From Sphingobium lactosutens (GTDB lineage Bacteria; Pseudomonadota; Alphaproteobacteria; Sphingomonadales; Sphingomonadaceae): DNA of 64,000 bases. A program made the position numbers and the translations under genes. Location: contig NZ_QJQX01000082.1 of assembly GCF_013393185.1 (NCBI RefSeq), positions 48,551 to 112,550 of the forward strand, read 5' to 3'. Shown piece by piece: positions 52,110-60,951 of this stretch. The notes beneath the pieces are model-generated. The model saw only the letters and a list, made by a program, of their open reading frames with translations. It was not told the origin of the DNA and did not search any database. How positions within the stretch are numbered: the stretch's first letter is position 1; every line of letters begins with the position of its first letter.

Positions 52110-53788
52110 GCATGGATTTTGACGCGATCGTGGTGGGTTCCGGCATCACCGGCGGGTGGGCCGCGAAGGAACTCACGGAAAAAGGCCTTAAGGTGTTGAT
52201 GATCGAGCGGGGACGCATGATCGAGCATGGCACCGACTATGTGACGGAGACCAAGGCCCCCTGGGAAATGGAATTTCGCGGCGAGGGCGATGCGAAGCTC
52301 TATGCCGATGAATATCCGGTGCAGCGCCTGAACCGGCATTTCACCGAATTTACCCAGAACCACTTCGTCAACGACAAGGATAATCCCTATGCCGTGGCGG
52401 ATGGGACCAAGTTCAACTGGTGGCGCAGCTATCAGCTGGGCGGTCGCTCGCTGACCTGGGGGCGGCAAAGCTATCGCTGGTCGGACTATGATTTCGGCGC
52501 GAACAAGGCCGATGGCTACGGCACGGACTGGCCGATCCGCTATGCCGATCTCGCGCCATGGTATGATTATGTCGAGGAATTTATCGGCGTGTCGGGCGCG
52601 GCGGAAGGTCTGGCCTCACTGCCGGACGGGAAGTTCCAGCCGCCCATGGCGCTCAATGTCGTGGAACAGCATGTGCGCAAGGCGATTGCCCAGCGTTGGC
52701 CGGATCGTTGCCTTACGGTCGGGCGGACCGCCAATCTGACAGCACCCAAGGAAGGGCGAGCGCCCTGCCAGTATCGTTCCATCTGCGCGCGCGGCTGTTC
52801 CTACGGCGCCTATTTCAGCACGCAGAGTTCGACCCTGCCCGCCGCGCAGGCGACGGGTCGGCTGACAGTGGTGACGGACTCGCTGGTGGAGGCGGTCGAT
52901 TATGATCCCGCCACGAAAAAGGCGACCGGCGTTCGCGTCGTCAATGTGAAGACTGGCGAGCGCAGCCGCTATGGCGCCCGGATCATCTTCCTGAACGCCA
53001 GCGCCTTCAACAGTGTGCATATCCTGCTGAGATCGCGATCGGAGGCCTTCCCCAATGGCCTTGCCAACAGCAGTGGAGTGCTGGGCACCCATGTGATGGA
53101 TCACGCCTCCACCTTGTCTACGATGGCGCTCATACCGGGGTTTGAGGATCGCACGACGTTCGGCAATCGTCCGACCGGAGTCGTCATTCCGCGCTATCGC
53201 AACCTGGACAAAAAGGATGGCGATTTCACGCGCGGCTACAGCTTTCAGGGTGGCGCGCTGCAAAGCGGCTGGACCGCAGCGAAGCGATCGGCCGGCATCG
53301 GTAAGGCCTATAAGGAACAGAACCGCAAGGTTGGCGGTTGGCGCATGGTGTTCGTCGGTTTCGCCGAAAGCCTGCCGAGGGTCACAAATCGCCTGACGCT
53401 CGATCCGGTGAAGCTCGACCCGCAGGGTCTGCCGATGCTCAACATCCATTTCGAACATGGCGACAATGAGCGGCGCGCGCTGGCGGATGCGAAGGCGGAA
53501 GCGGCCAAGATGATGGAGGCTGCTGGCGGCCATGTCATCATGGGGTTCGATGAGCCGGGGGTCGGCGGGTCGGCGATCCACGAAATGGGTGGCGCGCGCA
53601 TGGGACATGATCCCGCGACGTCGGTGCTCAATCGCTGGAGCCAGGCGCATGATATTGCCAACCTCTTCGTCACCGATGGCGCGCAGATGAGTTCGTCCGC
53701 CTGTCAGAATCCGTCGCTCACCTACATGGCGCTGACCGCGCGGGCGTGCGATCATGCCGTGTCGCTGATGAAGGAGGGCGCGCTGTGA
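52106..53788 (+). CDS. GMC family FAD-dependent oxidoreductase (glucoside 3-dehydrogenase type)
   Basis: The 560-residue flavoprotein has the dinucleotide motif AIVVGSGITGGWAAKEL, a GGRSLTWGRQSYRW stretch near the flavin and HEMGGARMG with His492. A C-terminal CQNPSLTYMALTAR holds Asn535, the His/Asn pair of GMC catalytic sites. It has no signal peptide, consistent with export as a complex with the Tat-bearing subunit upstream. Its relatives oxidise glucosides at C3 or act as pyranose dehydrogenases. The start overlaps the subunit gene stop as ATGA, and the next gene overlaps its stop as GTGA. Confidence 0.92.
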   Translation: MSMDFDAIVVGSGITGGWAAKELTEKGLKVLMIERGRMIEHGTDYVTETKAPWEMEFRGEGDAKLYADEYPVQRLNRHFTEFTQNHFVNDKDNPYAVADGTKFNWWRSYQLGGRSLTWGRQSYRWSDYDFGANKADGYGTDWPIRYADLAPWYDYVEEFIGVSGAAEGLASLPDGKFQPPMALNVVEQHVRKAIAQRWPDRCLTVGRTANLTAPKEGRAPCQYRSICARGCSYGAYFSTQSSTLPAAQATGRLTVVTDSLVEAVDYDPATKKATGVRVVNVKTGERSRYGARIIFLNASAFNSVHILLRSRSEAFPNGLANSSGVLGTHVMDHASTLSTMALIPGFEDRTTFGNRPTGVVIPRYRNLDKKDGDFTRGYSFQGGALQSGWTAAKRSAGIGKAYKEQNRKVGGWRMVFVGFAESLPRVTNRLTLDPVKLDPQGLPMLNIHFEHGDNERRALADAKAEAAKMMEAAGGHVIMGFDEPGVGGSAIHEMGGARMGHDPATSVLNRWSQAHDIANLFVTDGAQMSSSACQNPSLTYMALTARACDHAVSLMKEGAL

Positions 53789-54615
53789 AACGGGTCGCAG
53801 GCTTCATGAGCGTGGCGTTGATCGCCATCGCGCCTGTCGTAATGGCCAAGGCGGTGGACAACCGGGCGATCGTCGCCGACTTCGTCGATCGCTTCTATAT
53901 GAAGCGCGACGTCGCGGGCGCTTTTGCTGCGCATGTCGGGCCGGATTATATTCAACATAATCCAGGCCTGCCCGATGGAACGAAGGCCGCCGTCGAAGCG
54001 CTTGGCCCCATGTTCGCGCGGCCCGGCTCGCGGTTCGAAGTGAAGCATCTGCTGATCGACGGCGATCTCGCGCTGGTCCATCTGTTCGGACAGGGCAATC
54101 CCGATACGCCGGGCGCTGCTGTCGCGGACCTCTACAGGCTAAAAGACGGCAAGGTTGTCGAGCATTGGGACGTGCTACAACCGATCGCGGCAGGCACCGA
54201 CCCGCTGGCGATGGCGCCCGTGGCTGTGGACGATAAGGAAGATACGACCGGCAATCGGCGCGCATTCACGAAGTTCATCGATCGCCTGTTCGGCAAGGGC
54301 GATGTCGAAGGGGCCTATACCCAGTTTGTCGCACCGAACCTGATCCAGCATAACAGCCGGATGGGGCAGGGGCGGGACAGCGCGGTATCGGCGATAAAAG
54401 GTCTACGATCCGCACCGGGCGCGAGCTTCACCGTACAGCATATTCTGGTCGATGGTAATTTTGCGGCAGTCCATTATCGCGGCAAATTGTCGGCGGATGA
54501 CCGTGGTGCTGCAGTGGTGGAGATTTTTCGCTTCGATAAGGGGATGATCGTCGAACATTGGGACATGTTCCAGCCTGTGCCGGAAAACGCGCGTAACGCG
54601 CATCCCATGTTCTGA
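53785..54615 (+). CDS. Secreted protein with two SnoaL-like domains
   Basis: The 276-residue protein begins with a signal sequence (VKRVAGFMSVALIAIAPVVMA, GTG start overlapping the GMC stop). Two homologous SnoaL-like domains follow: AHVGPDYIQHNPGLPDGTKA and later KVVEHWDVLQPIA in the first, VAPNLIQHNSRMGQGRDS and MIVEHWDMFQPVP in the second. SnoaL/NTF2 folds often bind or isomerise small hydrophobic or sugar-like molecules. Its role here is unknown; tight coupling to the dehydrogenase genes suggests action on the oxidised product. It has its own tandem architecture, which is unusual. Confidence 0.8.
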   Translation: MKRVAGFMSVALIAIAPVVMAKAVDNRAIVADFVDRFYMKRDVAGAFAAHVGPDYIQHNPGLPDGTKAAVEALGPMFARPGSRFEVKHLLIDGDLALVHLFGQGNPDTPGAAVADLYRLKDGKVVEHWDVLQPIAAGTDPLAMAPVAVDDKEDTTGNRRAFTKFIDRLFGKGDVEGAYTQFVAPNLIQHNSRMGQGRDSAVSAIKGLRSAPGASFTVQHILVDGNFAAVHYRGKLSADDRGAAVVEIFRFDKGMIVEHWDMFQPVPENARNAHPMF

Positions 54616-54637
54616 AACGTGAGATGCGGGAAGGAAG

Positions 54638-54668
54638 AAAGGGCCGTTGCTGACGCAGCGGCCCTTTT
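54638..54668. terminator. Bidirectional terminator between convergent genes
   Basis: AAAGGGCCG (54638-54646) pairs with CGGCCCTTT (54659-54667), with extra inner pairs around a TGAC loop. It is followed by T residues and preceded by A residues, so it can stop both the plus-strand dehydrogenase operon and the minus-strand transporter gene. Confidence 0.88.
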
Positions 54669-54674
54669 CTCATA

Positions 54675-56060
54675 TCATGTTGTTCTGTTGGCGATGTCCC
54701 GGCGGATACGGTCATGCAGGCCGTCCATCGGCCAGAAGGCGATGATGACGATCTGGACGATCATGATGGCGATCGGCCAACCATAATAGGCCCAGCGGAT
54801 GGCAGCGCGCGCTCCCTCCGTCACCGCCTTGGGTTCATAGCCTGCAATGGCGAGGACATAGGCGATGATGGCCGTACCCACCGCCATGCCGATCTTGGTC
54901 GACAGGCTGATGCCGGACGATAGCAGACCTTCGTTGCGTGTGCCGAATATCCATTCATGATAATCCACCGCGTCGGCCGCCATGGTGAAAATGGCCGTCA
55001 TCGTCAGGCTGACCAGGATCGCCGCGATCAGAAATGCCGTCAGGAACAGCATATGCTGTGCTTCGATCCAGGGCAGGACGAGATGCAGGACGATAGCGAG
55101 CGCCAGCGCGGCCATGCAGCCCTTGCGGATGCCCGTCCGCTTGAACAGGAGCGGCGCGATGAAGGCGCTCAACAACAGCGTGCCCGACACGGCAGGCAGC
55201 AGGATGCCGATCATCCACGGGGCACGCATCACTTCGATCGCGAAGAAGGCCGTGACCGAGATCACGCAGCCGAAGCGCAGGAAATTGAGCGTGCAGAAAA
55301 GAAACGTGACGAGCCATGCGCGGTTGCGCAGCATGGCGCGCACCTGCGGCCAGATAGCGCCGCCGCGGGGCGATTCGTCATGATGCCGTTCTTTGCAGCT
55401 GAAGAAGAGGTTGAGGAGCGCGGCGAGCGTCAGTCCCGCAAAGATTATAGCGACCAGCGCGAAGCCGAGTCGTTCACTGCCTCCGCCCAGCAGACCGACC
55501 AGCGGCATGGTGGCGGCGGTCGCCAGGATCACCGAAATGGACGTGCCGATTGCGCGCGCACTGCCCAACTGCATCCGGTTGCCATGATGGGTGGTCATCA
55601 TCGGCATCAGCGCCGAAAAGGGCACCGCCAGAAAGCTGTAGAGAATGCCCAGCAGCGAGAAGGTGATATAGGCATAGGCGAGCTTCGCTCCCGCCGACGC
55701 GTCGATGGTGGTGAAGGTTAGCACCAGCAATATGGAGAAGGGGATTGCGGTGAACAGGAAATAGGGGCGGGTGCGGCCCCAGCGCGTCCGTGTCCTGTCG
55801 ACCAGCAGGCCCACGCCCAGATCGATCCCTGCGTCAAACAGGCGGGACAGCAGGAACAATGTCCCCACCGCCGCAGCGGGTAGCAGAGCGACGTTGGTGT
55901 AGAAATAAAGCAGGAAAGCGCCGACCGCGTTCCAGCTGAGGCCGCAAGCGAAATCGCCCAACCCATAGCTGATCTTTTCCCACGGGCGCAGATCGTCGCC
56001 GTGGGCCGAAATCATGGTCGATCCGTCCTGAATGGCATGACTTGCTATGGCACTCGTCAT
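54675..56060 (-). CDS. MFS transporter of the GPH type, copy 2
   Basis: The 461-residue permease has the classic GPH signature: KISYGLGDFACGLSWN at helix 1 and GVGLLVDRTRTRWGRTRPYFLF at the second loop. Helices up to YYGWPIAIMIVQIVIIAFWP complete 12 spans. GPH carriers take up glycosides. It starts downstream of nothing on its strand except the isomerase gene at 56921, 93 bp away, and may be co-transcribed with it. It is not closely similar to GPH copy 1. Confidence 0.9.
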   Translation of the reverse strand: MTSAIASHAIQDGSTMISAHGDDLRPWEKISYGLGDFACGLSWNAVGAFLLYFYTNVALLPAAAVGTLFLLSRLFDAGIDLGVGLLVDRTRTRWGRTRPYFLFTAIPFSILLVLTFTTIDASAGAKLAYAYITFSLLGILYSFLAVPFSALMPMMTTHHGNRMQLGSARAIGTSISVILATAATMPLVGLLGGGSERLGFALVAIIFAGLTLAALLNLFFSCKERHHDESPRGGAIWPQVRAMLRNRAWLVTFLFCTLNFLRFGCVISVTAFFAIEVMRAPWMIGILLPAVSGTLLLSAFIAPLLFKRTGIRKGCMAALALAIVLHLVLPWIEAQHMLFLTAFLIAAILVSLTMTAIFTMAADAVDYHEWIFGTRNEGLLSSGISLSTKIGMAVGTAIIAYVLAIAGYEPKAVTEGARAAIRWAYYGWPIAIMIVQIVIIAFWPMDGLHDRIRRDIANRTT

Positions 56061-56153
56061 CGCATGTTCCTCACCATCAATGTGCTGGCCCGTTTATGTG
56101 GGCCTTATAAGGTTGAGGGCCGGTCTGCCGCCGGCCCTCTCATTCGTTCGGGT

Positions 56154-56921
56154 TTAGAGGCCTGTTGCGGCGCGCACCTTGGCGATAGACTCGATCGTTG
56201 GCATGGTTGGCTGATATTCGAGGCCAATGGCGCCGTCATAGCCGAGCGCGCGCAGTTTCGAGACGGTCTGTGACCAGTCGATGGTGCCGGTGCCCGGCTC
56301 ATTGCGGCCCGGATTGTCGGCGAACTGGACATGCTGGACCAGATGGATGCGGCCTTTCAGCACCGCCTCCATATCTTCGTCCATCACGTTGGAATGGAAC
56401 ACGTCATAGAGCAGGCGAAGATTGGGACTGCCGACTTCCTCGATGATGTCGAGCGCCAGCGTGGTGCTCGACAGGAACATGCCGGGGTGCGACACGATGG
56501 TGTTGAGCGGTTCGAGAACCAGCACGACCCCGGCTTCCTCCGCCAGCGTGGCGGCCTGACGCAGAGCCTTGACCGCTTCGGCCCGTTGTTCCTCCAGGCT
56601 GACGCCCTCCCGGGTGAAGCCGGACGCGATGACCAGAGGCGGGCGACCGAGCAGCTTGGCGGTTTCCAGCGTGGCCTTCACGGCTGCAAGAAATTCCTCA
56701 TGCTGCGCGGGATCGACCAGACTGCGGCGTGGACCTACGCAAAAGCTGGTCAATGTCACGCCAGTTTCTTCCAGCGCAACCCGGATGTCTTCGATCGGTT
56801 TGTCATCCCATAGATGAAACTCGACTGCTTCAAGACCGGCTGCCTTGGCGGCGCGGATGCGGTCTGCGAAATCGGGGGCGTCATCCTTGAACAGCCATTC
56901 GATACAGGCGGACGGAAACAT
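56154..56921 (-). CDS. Hydroxypyruvate isomerase-like TIM-barrel sugar isomerase
   Basis: The 255-residue TIM-barrel protein begins SACIEWLFKDDAPDFADRIRAAKAAGLEAVEFHLWDD, as in the hydroxypyruvate isomerase family. Metal-site residues are the Glu in LVLEPLNTIV, the Asp in LRLLYDVFHSNVM, the His/Gln in HVQFADNPGRNEPGTG and the Glu in IGLEYQPT. It is cytosolic and would isomerise a ketose or keto acid from the released sugar. It is transcribed toward the GPH transporter gene. Confidence 0.85.
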   Translation of the reverse strand: MFPSACIEWLFKDDAPDFADRIRAAKAAGLEAVEFHLWDDKPIEDIRVALEETGVTLTSFCVGPRRSLVDPAQHEEFLAAVKATLETAKLLGRPPLVIASGFTREGVSLEEQRAEAVKALRQAATLAEEAGVVLVLEPLNTIVSHPGMFLSSTTLALDIIEEVGSPNLRLLYDVFHSNVMDEDMEAVLKGRIHLVQHVQFADNPGRNEPGTGTIDWSQTVSKLRALGYDGAIGLEYQPTMPTIESIAKVRAATGL

Positions 56922-57637
56922 AATCTTCTCCTCAAGGCGCCCCTGATCGCAGGAACTGGGTCCGGTCCAAGAAGGAGAAGCGGTTCCGCCGGCCTAGCCG
57001 AAACCATCTCCAGGTCATTCTCTCCTGCGGCTCGCCCGCGTAATTCCAGAACAATGCCGCTGTCGCAAAGCTGGGTCTGGCGAGTCCTAATCCGGGTATT
57101 GCCCGTTTGTCTTATTGTGTCGGACAAAACGGATTTGGCCCAACACTCCTTATCCCGACATAATCGCCATCTGCCAAGTGTAAAAGAATTATAATTATCA
57201 TTATAAAAATGCGCGATCCCCCTGTCAAATCATAACATATTTTCGACCCCGTTTTACAGATTGCGAAGGCATATTTTTGCATGGGTAGAAAGTTAAGTAA
57301 CTGAAATAAATATTTATTTATGAAAATCTCTGTCGTGTGAATTGCGGCTGCTGTTGTCGAAATCACAGGATTTTCCGGTCGCCGCAGAAGGTGATCTTCC
57401 CGGCATCAGAACGCTGCGACGGATTGACAGTTGGTTCGAATTTTGTCGTAACGGCTGTATCAAGTCAAAAGCCTCGGGCCTCACTCCGTACAGATCGAGG
57501 CGAATGAGGATTGCACGGGGAGAGGGGCTGGCCATCTTGCCCATGCAACGCGACATGATGACGGGAGGATGAAAGCCGGGCGGCTGCTTCCCGATAGATA
57601 TGATCCTGCCGGCGCCGTATGCAATCGGGGAATTCTT
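56922..57637. other. Long intergenic region between isomerase and CGD copy 2
   Basis: There is no convincing gene in these 716 bp. The part around 57180-57320 is AT-rich and includes AGAAT-TATA-ATTAT at 57185-57198, a weak match to the operator-like motif of sites A-C. The stretch 57342-57572 is open on the plus strand but has no recognisable protein. It probably holds the promoter of the CGD copy 2 genes. Confidence 0.4.
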
Positions 57638-58651
57638 ATGACGACAAAGATCAAACCGGGCGTCAGCCTTTACAGCTTCCAGGAAGAAATGTTTCTGGGT
57701 CAGATGAATGTGGAGGATTGTGTCGCCTTCGCTTCGTCGATCGGGGCCAAGGGCATCGAGATACTGCCGGAGCAGAACATGCCGAACTTCCCGGACATCA
57801 GCGACGCGGAAGTAGAAAGCTGGAAGGACATGGTCGCCCGTCATGGTTGCCATCTGTCGGCCTACGACATGTTCCTGGACACGAAGGTTAGCAAGGACCG
57901 TCCGATGACGGACGATGAGCAGGTCGCGTCGATCGTGCGCGATCTTCGTCTGTGCAACCGTCTCGGCATCAAGAATATGCGTATTCTTGTCTTTGTGCGC
58001 CCGGATATTCTGGGTAAATGCGTACCCTATGCCGAAGAGCTGGACGTCCACATGGGGGTCGAGGTCCATGCGCCGTGGCATCTGGAACATGCGTGGATCC
58101 TGCGCACGATCGACGAGGCCGATCGGCTGAACACCCGGCATCTGGGCATCCTGCCCGACATGGGCATTTTCATGAAACATTATCCGCCTGTGTTCCGCGC
58201 GCGGTTCGAGCGGCAGGGCGCGCGTCCCGAAATCACGCAGTTCATCGTCGATCAGCACGAAGCCAAGATCATGTGCGAATATACGATCTATGAAGTTGCT
58301 GTGAAAATGGGCGGCAACAAGGCCGAGATCGCGATGGCGGAAAGCCTGCGACACGCTCCCTACGCCAATCCCAAGCGGATCGGGGACTATGCGCGCTATT
58401 TCCGGCACATCCAGGCCAAATTCTACGAGATGACCGAAGACTATAAAGATCCCGCGATCGCCTATGACGAAGTGATTCCGGAATTGGTGAAGTGCGGCTG
58501 GGAAGGCACGCTATCCAGCGAATATGAAGGCAATCGGTGGATTCAGGACGTCAGCGAAGTCGATAGCCGCGAACAGGTTCGCCGCCAGCATGTCATGTTC
58601 GATAGGCTGATTACAGAAGCCGAGCAGACATTCGGAGCCGCCGACGCCTGA
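57638..58651 (+). CDS. C-glycoside deglycosidase alpha subunit-like TIM barrel, copy 2
   Basis: The 337-residue paralogue of the protein at 44048 opens with TTKIKPGVSLYSFQEEMFLG. It carries Glu142 and His144 (VEVHAPWHLEH), Asp174 (ILPDMGIF) and Glu295 (SSEYEGNRW). The residue in place of His260 of copy 1 is Gln259 (HIQAKFYE), a difference at an expected metal position. The start at 57638 is preferred over the in-frame ATG at 57569 because the family begins there; a GGGGA lies 7 bases ahead. A beta-subunit gene follows after 82 bp. Confidence 0.88.
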   Translation: MTTKIKPGVSLYSFQEEMFLGQMNVEDCVAFASSIGAKGIEILPEQNMPNFPDISDAEVESWKDMVARHGCHLSAYDMFLDTKVSKDRPMTDDEQVASIVRDLRLCNRLGIKNMRILVFVRPDILGKCVPYAEELDVHMGVEVHAPWHLEHAWILRTIDEADRLNTRHLGILPDMGIFMKHYPPVFRARFERQGARPEITQFIVDQHEAKIMCEYTIYEVAVKMGGNKAEIAMAESLRHAPYANPKRIGDYARYFRHIQAKFYEMTEDYKDPAIAYDEVIPELVKCGWEGTLSSEYEGNRWIQDVSEVDSREQVRRQHVMFDRLITEAEQTFGAADA

Positions 58652-58733
58652 CATGACTAAATATTCTGATGCGTTCAGCACGAGCGCTCAGAGTTTGGTC
58701 GCCGATTTCGCTTTTCTCGAAGGATGATGACTA

Positions 58734-59120
58734 ATGTTCGACAAATATCTGATCGATGCCGATTCCGTGCAGAATATCGGTCCACTGGATGCGCTGACCG
58801 GCTTTTCCTTCCTCTCCAAACTTGGCTATTATCGAGGTCTTGGCCTGTCGATGATCGAGGAACTGGTCGTCTCTATAGACGGCGAAGCGCTCCCGCGTGA
58901 GGCAGTGCGTTTCGATGAGGGCAAGGGTCCGCTGACGCTGGACGAGATGGAGACCGCCTACGACCGGCGCTGGCCCTTCGGCGCCGCTGCTACGATATTT
59001 GTGTCGTTGCCGGGTGGTTTTCCGGGCGGTTCTCATGAACTGGCCCTCAGCCAGAAGCTGCGGATCTCCTATCTGCCATTTCCCTCGTTCAACCACGACA
59101 AGAAGAGGATCGCCCTGTAA
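58734..59120 (+). CDS. C-glycoside deglycosidase beta subunit (DUF6379), copy 2
   Basis: The 128-residue paralogue of the protein at 43643 has the same marks: LGYYRGLGLSMIEELVVSID, RRWPFGAAATIFVSLPGGFPG and LRISYLPFP. It is the likely partner of the alpha subunit encoded just upstream on the same strand. The alpha-beta order is the same in both copies. Another hairpin follows downstream. Confidence 0.9.
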   Translation: MFDKYLIDADSVQNIGPLDALTGFSFLSKLGYYRGLGLSMIEELVVSIDGEALPREAVRFDEGKGPLTLDEMETAYDRRWPFGAAATIFVSLPGGFPGGSHELALSQKLRISYLPFPSFNHDKKRIAL

Positions 59121-59197
59121 TATGGGGATCGAAAGCGGACTGCTGATTGTCGTGCCGGTGCTGCGCGGCGTGGGGTGCGCGATTGAAAAGCTGGTTT

Positions 59198-59222
59198 GGG
59201 AGCGCCGTATTTCGGCGCTCCC
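59198..59222. terminator. Strong hairpin after CGD copy 2
   Basis: GGGAGCGCCG (59198-59207) pairs perfectly with CGGCGCTCCC (59213-59222) around a 5-base loop. There is no T-run on either side, so it could act as a 3' stabilising structure or weak terminator for the plus-strand CGD genes. Confidence 0.55.
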
Positions 59223-59260
59223 TGCCATATCATGGTTAAGCACGTATAAGCGGCTGCCAA

Positions 59261-59584
59261 TCAAGCGCCGAGCAGAGTGAATTCCACGCTCTCGCCGGAT
59301 GTCGATGACGGCGAAATCCACGCGAAGAATAGCGCAGGTTCACTATTGGCGCGCAGGTCCTGACCGACGAAGCCCAGATCCTTTGCCGTGATGGCAAAGG
59401 TGACGCGCTTGCTCTCACCCGGCGCGAGTGTGAATTTCTGAAAGCGCGCAAGCCTGCGTATCGGTTGGGCGATACTGGCCGTCACGTCGCGGAAGTAGAA
59501 TTGCGCGACCACATCCACTGCGCGAGCCCTCTGGTTGCGCACTATCGTGCTGACGGCGATTCTGTCGTCTAGGGCGGTTTCCAC
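59261..59584 (-). pseudogene. C-terminal fragment of a GH3 beta-glucosidase
   Basis: The 107-residue frame encodes only the FnIII-like end of a GH3 enzyme: RARAVDVVAQFYFRDVTASI, RFQKFTLAPGESKRVTFAIT and DLGFVGQDLRANSEPALFFAW. The catalytic domains are missing and the frame stops at the joint with an IS630-type transposase fragment at 59585. It is a 5'-truncated relic, unrelated in detail to the intact GH3 protein at 37118, and marks the right border of the island. Confidence 0.8.
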
Positions 59585-59747
59585 TCATTCCGGTTCATAT
59601 CCGCGCGATTTGAAGTAATTGGCGCATTCGTCGGGCTGGAAGATATCGACGAGCTTTCCGATCAGGCCCCGCTGACGGTTCGCTCGCCTGCTTTGGGCAG
59701 CATTGCTTTCAGCCTGAAGAACGCCTTCTCGATCGTGTGTTCATGAT
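59585..59747 (-). pseudogene. IS630-family transposase C-terminal fragment
   Basis: On the minus strand the sequence reads HTIEKAFFRLKAMLPKAGER, then after a frame change GLIGKLVDIFQPDECANYFK and SRGYEPE followed by TGA. This is the C-terminal end of IS630-family transposases. The rest of the gene is absent and the fragment has at least one frameshift. It lies directly against the GH3 fragment. Confidence 0.8.
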
Positions 59748-60880
59748 GACTCTCCAGTGTAGATTCCTATTGAGCTGTTTTGGAGATCGATGAGCCAGAT
59801 GCGCTGGGTTCCGCCACTGGCCAACCGTCCTCTGATTCGGCCGCGGCGGAGACAGTGCGCCCCTGTTCGATCAGCATATTCCTGTAGGGTCATCTCGCTC
59901 TTGTGTCGCCGGGGGATATTATTCGACCAGATAGGGCGTTTCGTGCCAAGCCCACGCCGCTGGAGCAGGCTGTTAATCATGGGAGCGTTGAAGCTATCCT
60001 TCTTGGGCGGCGTCCAGCCCTCGGTATTAAGCGCATCGGCGATAATCTGCGCGGTAGCTCCGTGGCTTCTTAGGTCGATGATCCGGGCAAGTAGCTTGTC
60101 GAAGTGCTCCAGTTGCTTGAACCGCCGGACCGGTCGGGAGAACGCATGTTTCGCCACAGTGCCACCCACCCAATGGCCAACGAGTCCGGCACGCTCGATT
60201 TCACCCACGACAACGACCTCGACGCGTACGAGCATCGTACGCGCAATGGTTTGGCGATCGCGCGCTGTCGTGGATGCGCTGCTCCACAACGCAGGGATAT
60301 CTTGTGCCAGCCGCCATATGACATCGCATTCGTCTGGGGTCAGGCGGGCTCTTGCGCCAAAGCGCGCCGCTGTTCGTCTGCCAGCAACTGCTCGGCCGCG
60401 AGTGCCGCTTCCCAGTTCCGTTCCAGCGTCCGGGCGACCAGGCGGTTATCGGGATCTATCGCCTCGTACCGGCGACGCGCGAGTGCGGTTTCATATCCGG
60501 CACGTTCAAGCCGCATTTTCCATTGGCCATGGAGTTGTCGGCGCTCCAGCTCAATATCCTCGGCAGCCTGCAGGCTCACTTCGATCGCAGCGGGCAAAAG
60601 GGCTTCAAGGATCAGCCTGTAGGTCAGCCTGTCGACTGGCCAGGCACTAATCGACTGGCAGAGCACCTCCCCATAGCTGGTGGCGAGTTGGTGGCAGACA
60701 TAGCGGGCCTTGCGTCCGTCGTTGGTATAGGTCGTGAACATCCGCCGTCCGCAAAGTCCGCAGGAGAACAGGTCGCCAAGCAGGGCTGCGCCGCCGTCTG
60801 GAACACCTGTGTGCCGAGAGCGGTTCATGGCCATCTGCCGCTGGTTCCTCTCAAAATTTCCCCAGTCTATAATGGCTGGC
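59748..60880 (-). pseudogene. Frameshifted, 5'-truncated large serine recombinase
   Basis: Two overlapping-frame parts on the minus strand make up the C-terminal half of a serine recombinase. The first holds a zinc-ribbon domain (LFSCGLCGRRMFTTYTNDGR, RYVCHQ) and a long coiled coil (ERRQLHGQWKMRLERAGYE). A frameshift near 60345 joins it to LTPDECDVIWRLAQDIPALW and a final domain with IIDLRSHGATAQIIADALNTEG. The N-terminal resolvase catalytic domain is missing. It is not functional and is a remnant of a mobile element. Confidence 0.8.
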
Positions 60881-60951
60881 CTTCGCCACAGGGTGGCGAT
60901 CTTGGTCGCCCCCTCGCCAAACCCCGGGGCGGGCGTTTGGGGCCGCACTGC

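Noticed and set aside
57342..57572. Possible remnant of a regulator before CGD copy 2
   Set aside because: The frame contains a short GEGLAILPM stretch that recalls LysR effector domains, but no HTH and no further match. The evidence is too thin.
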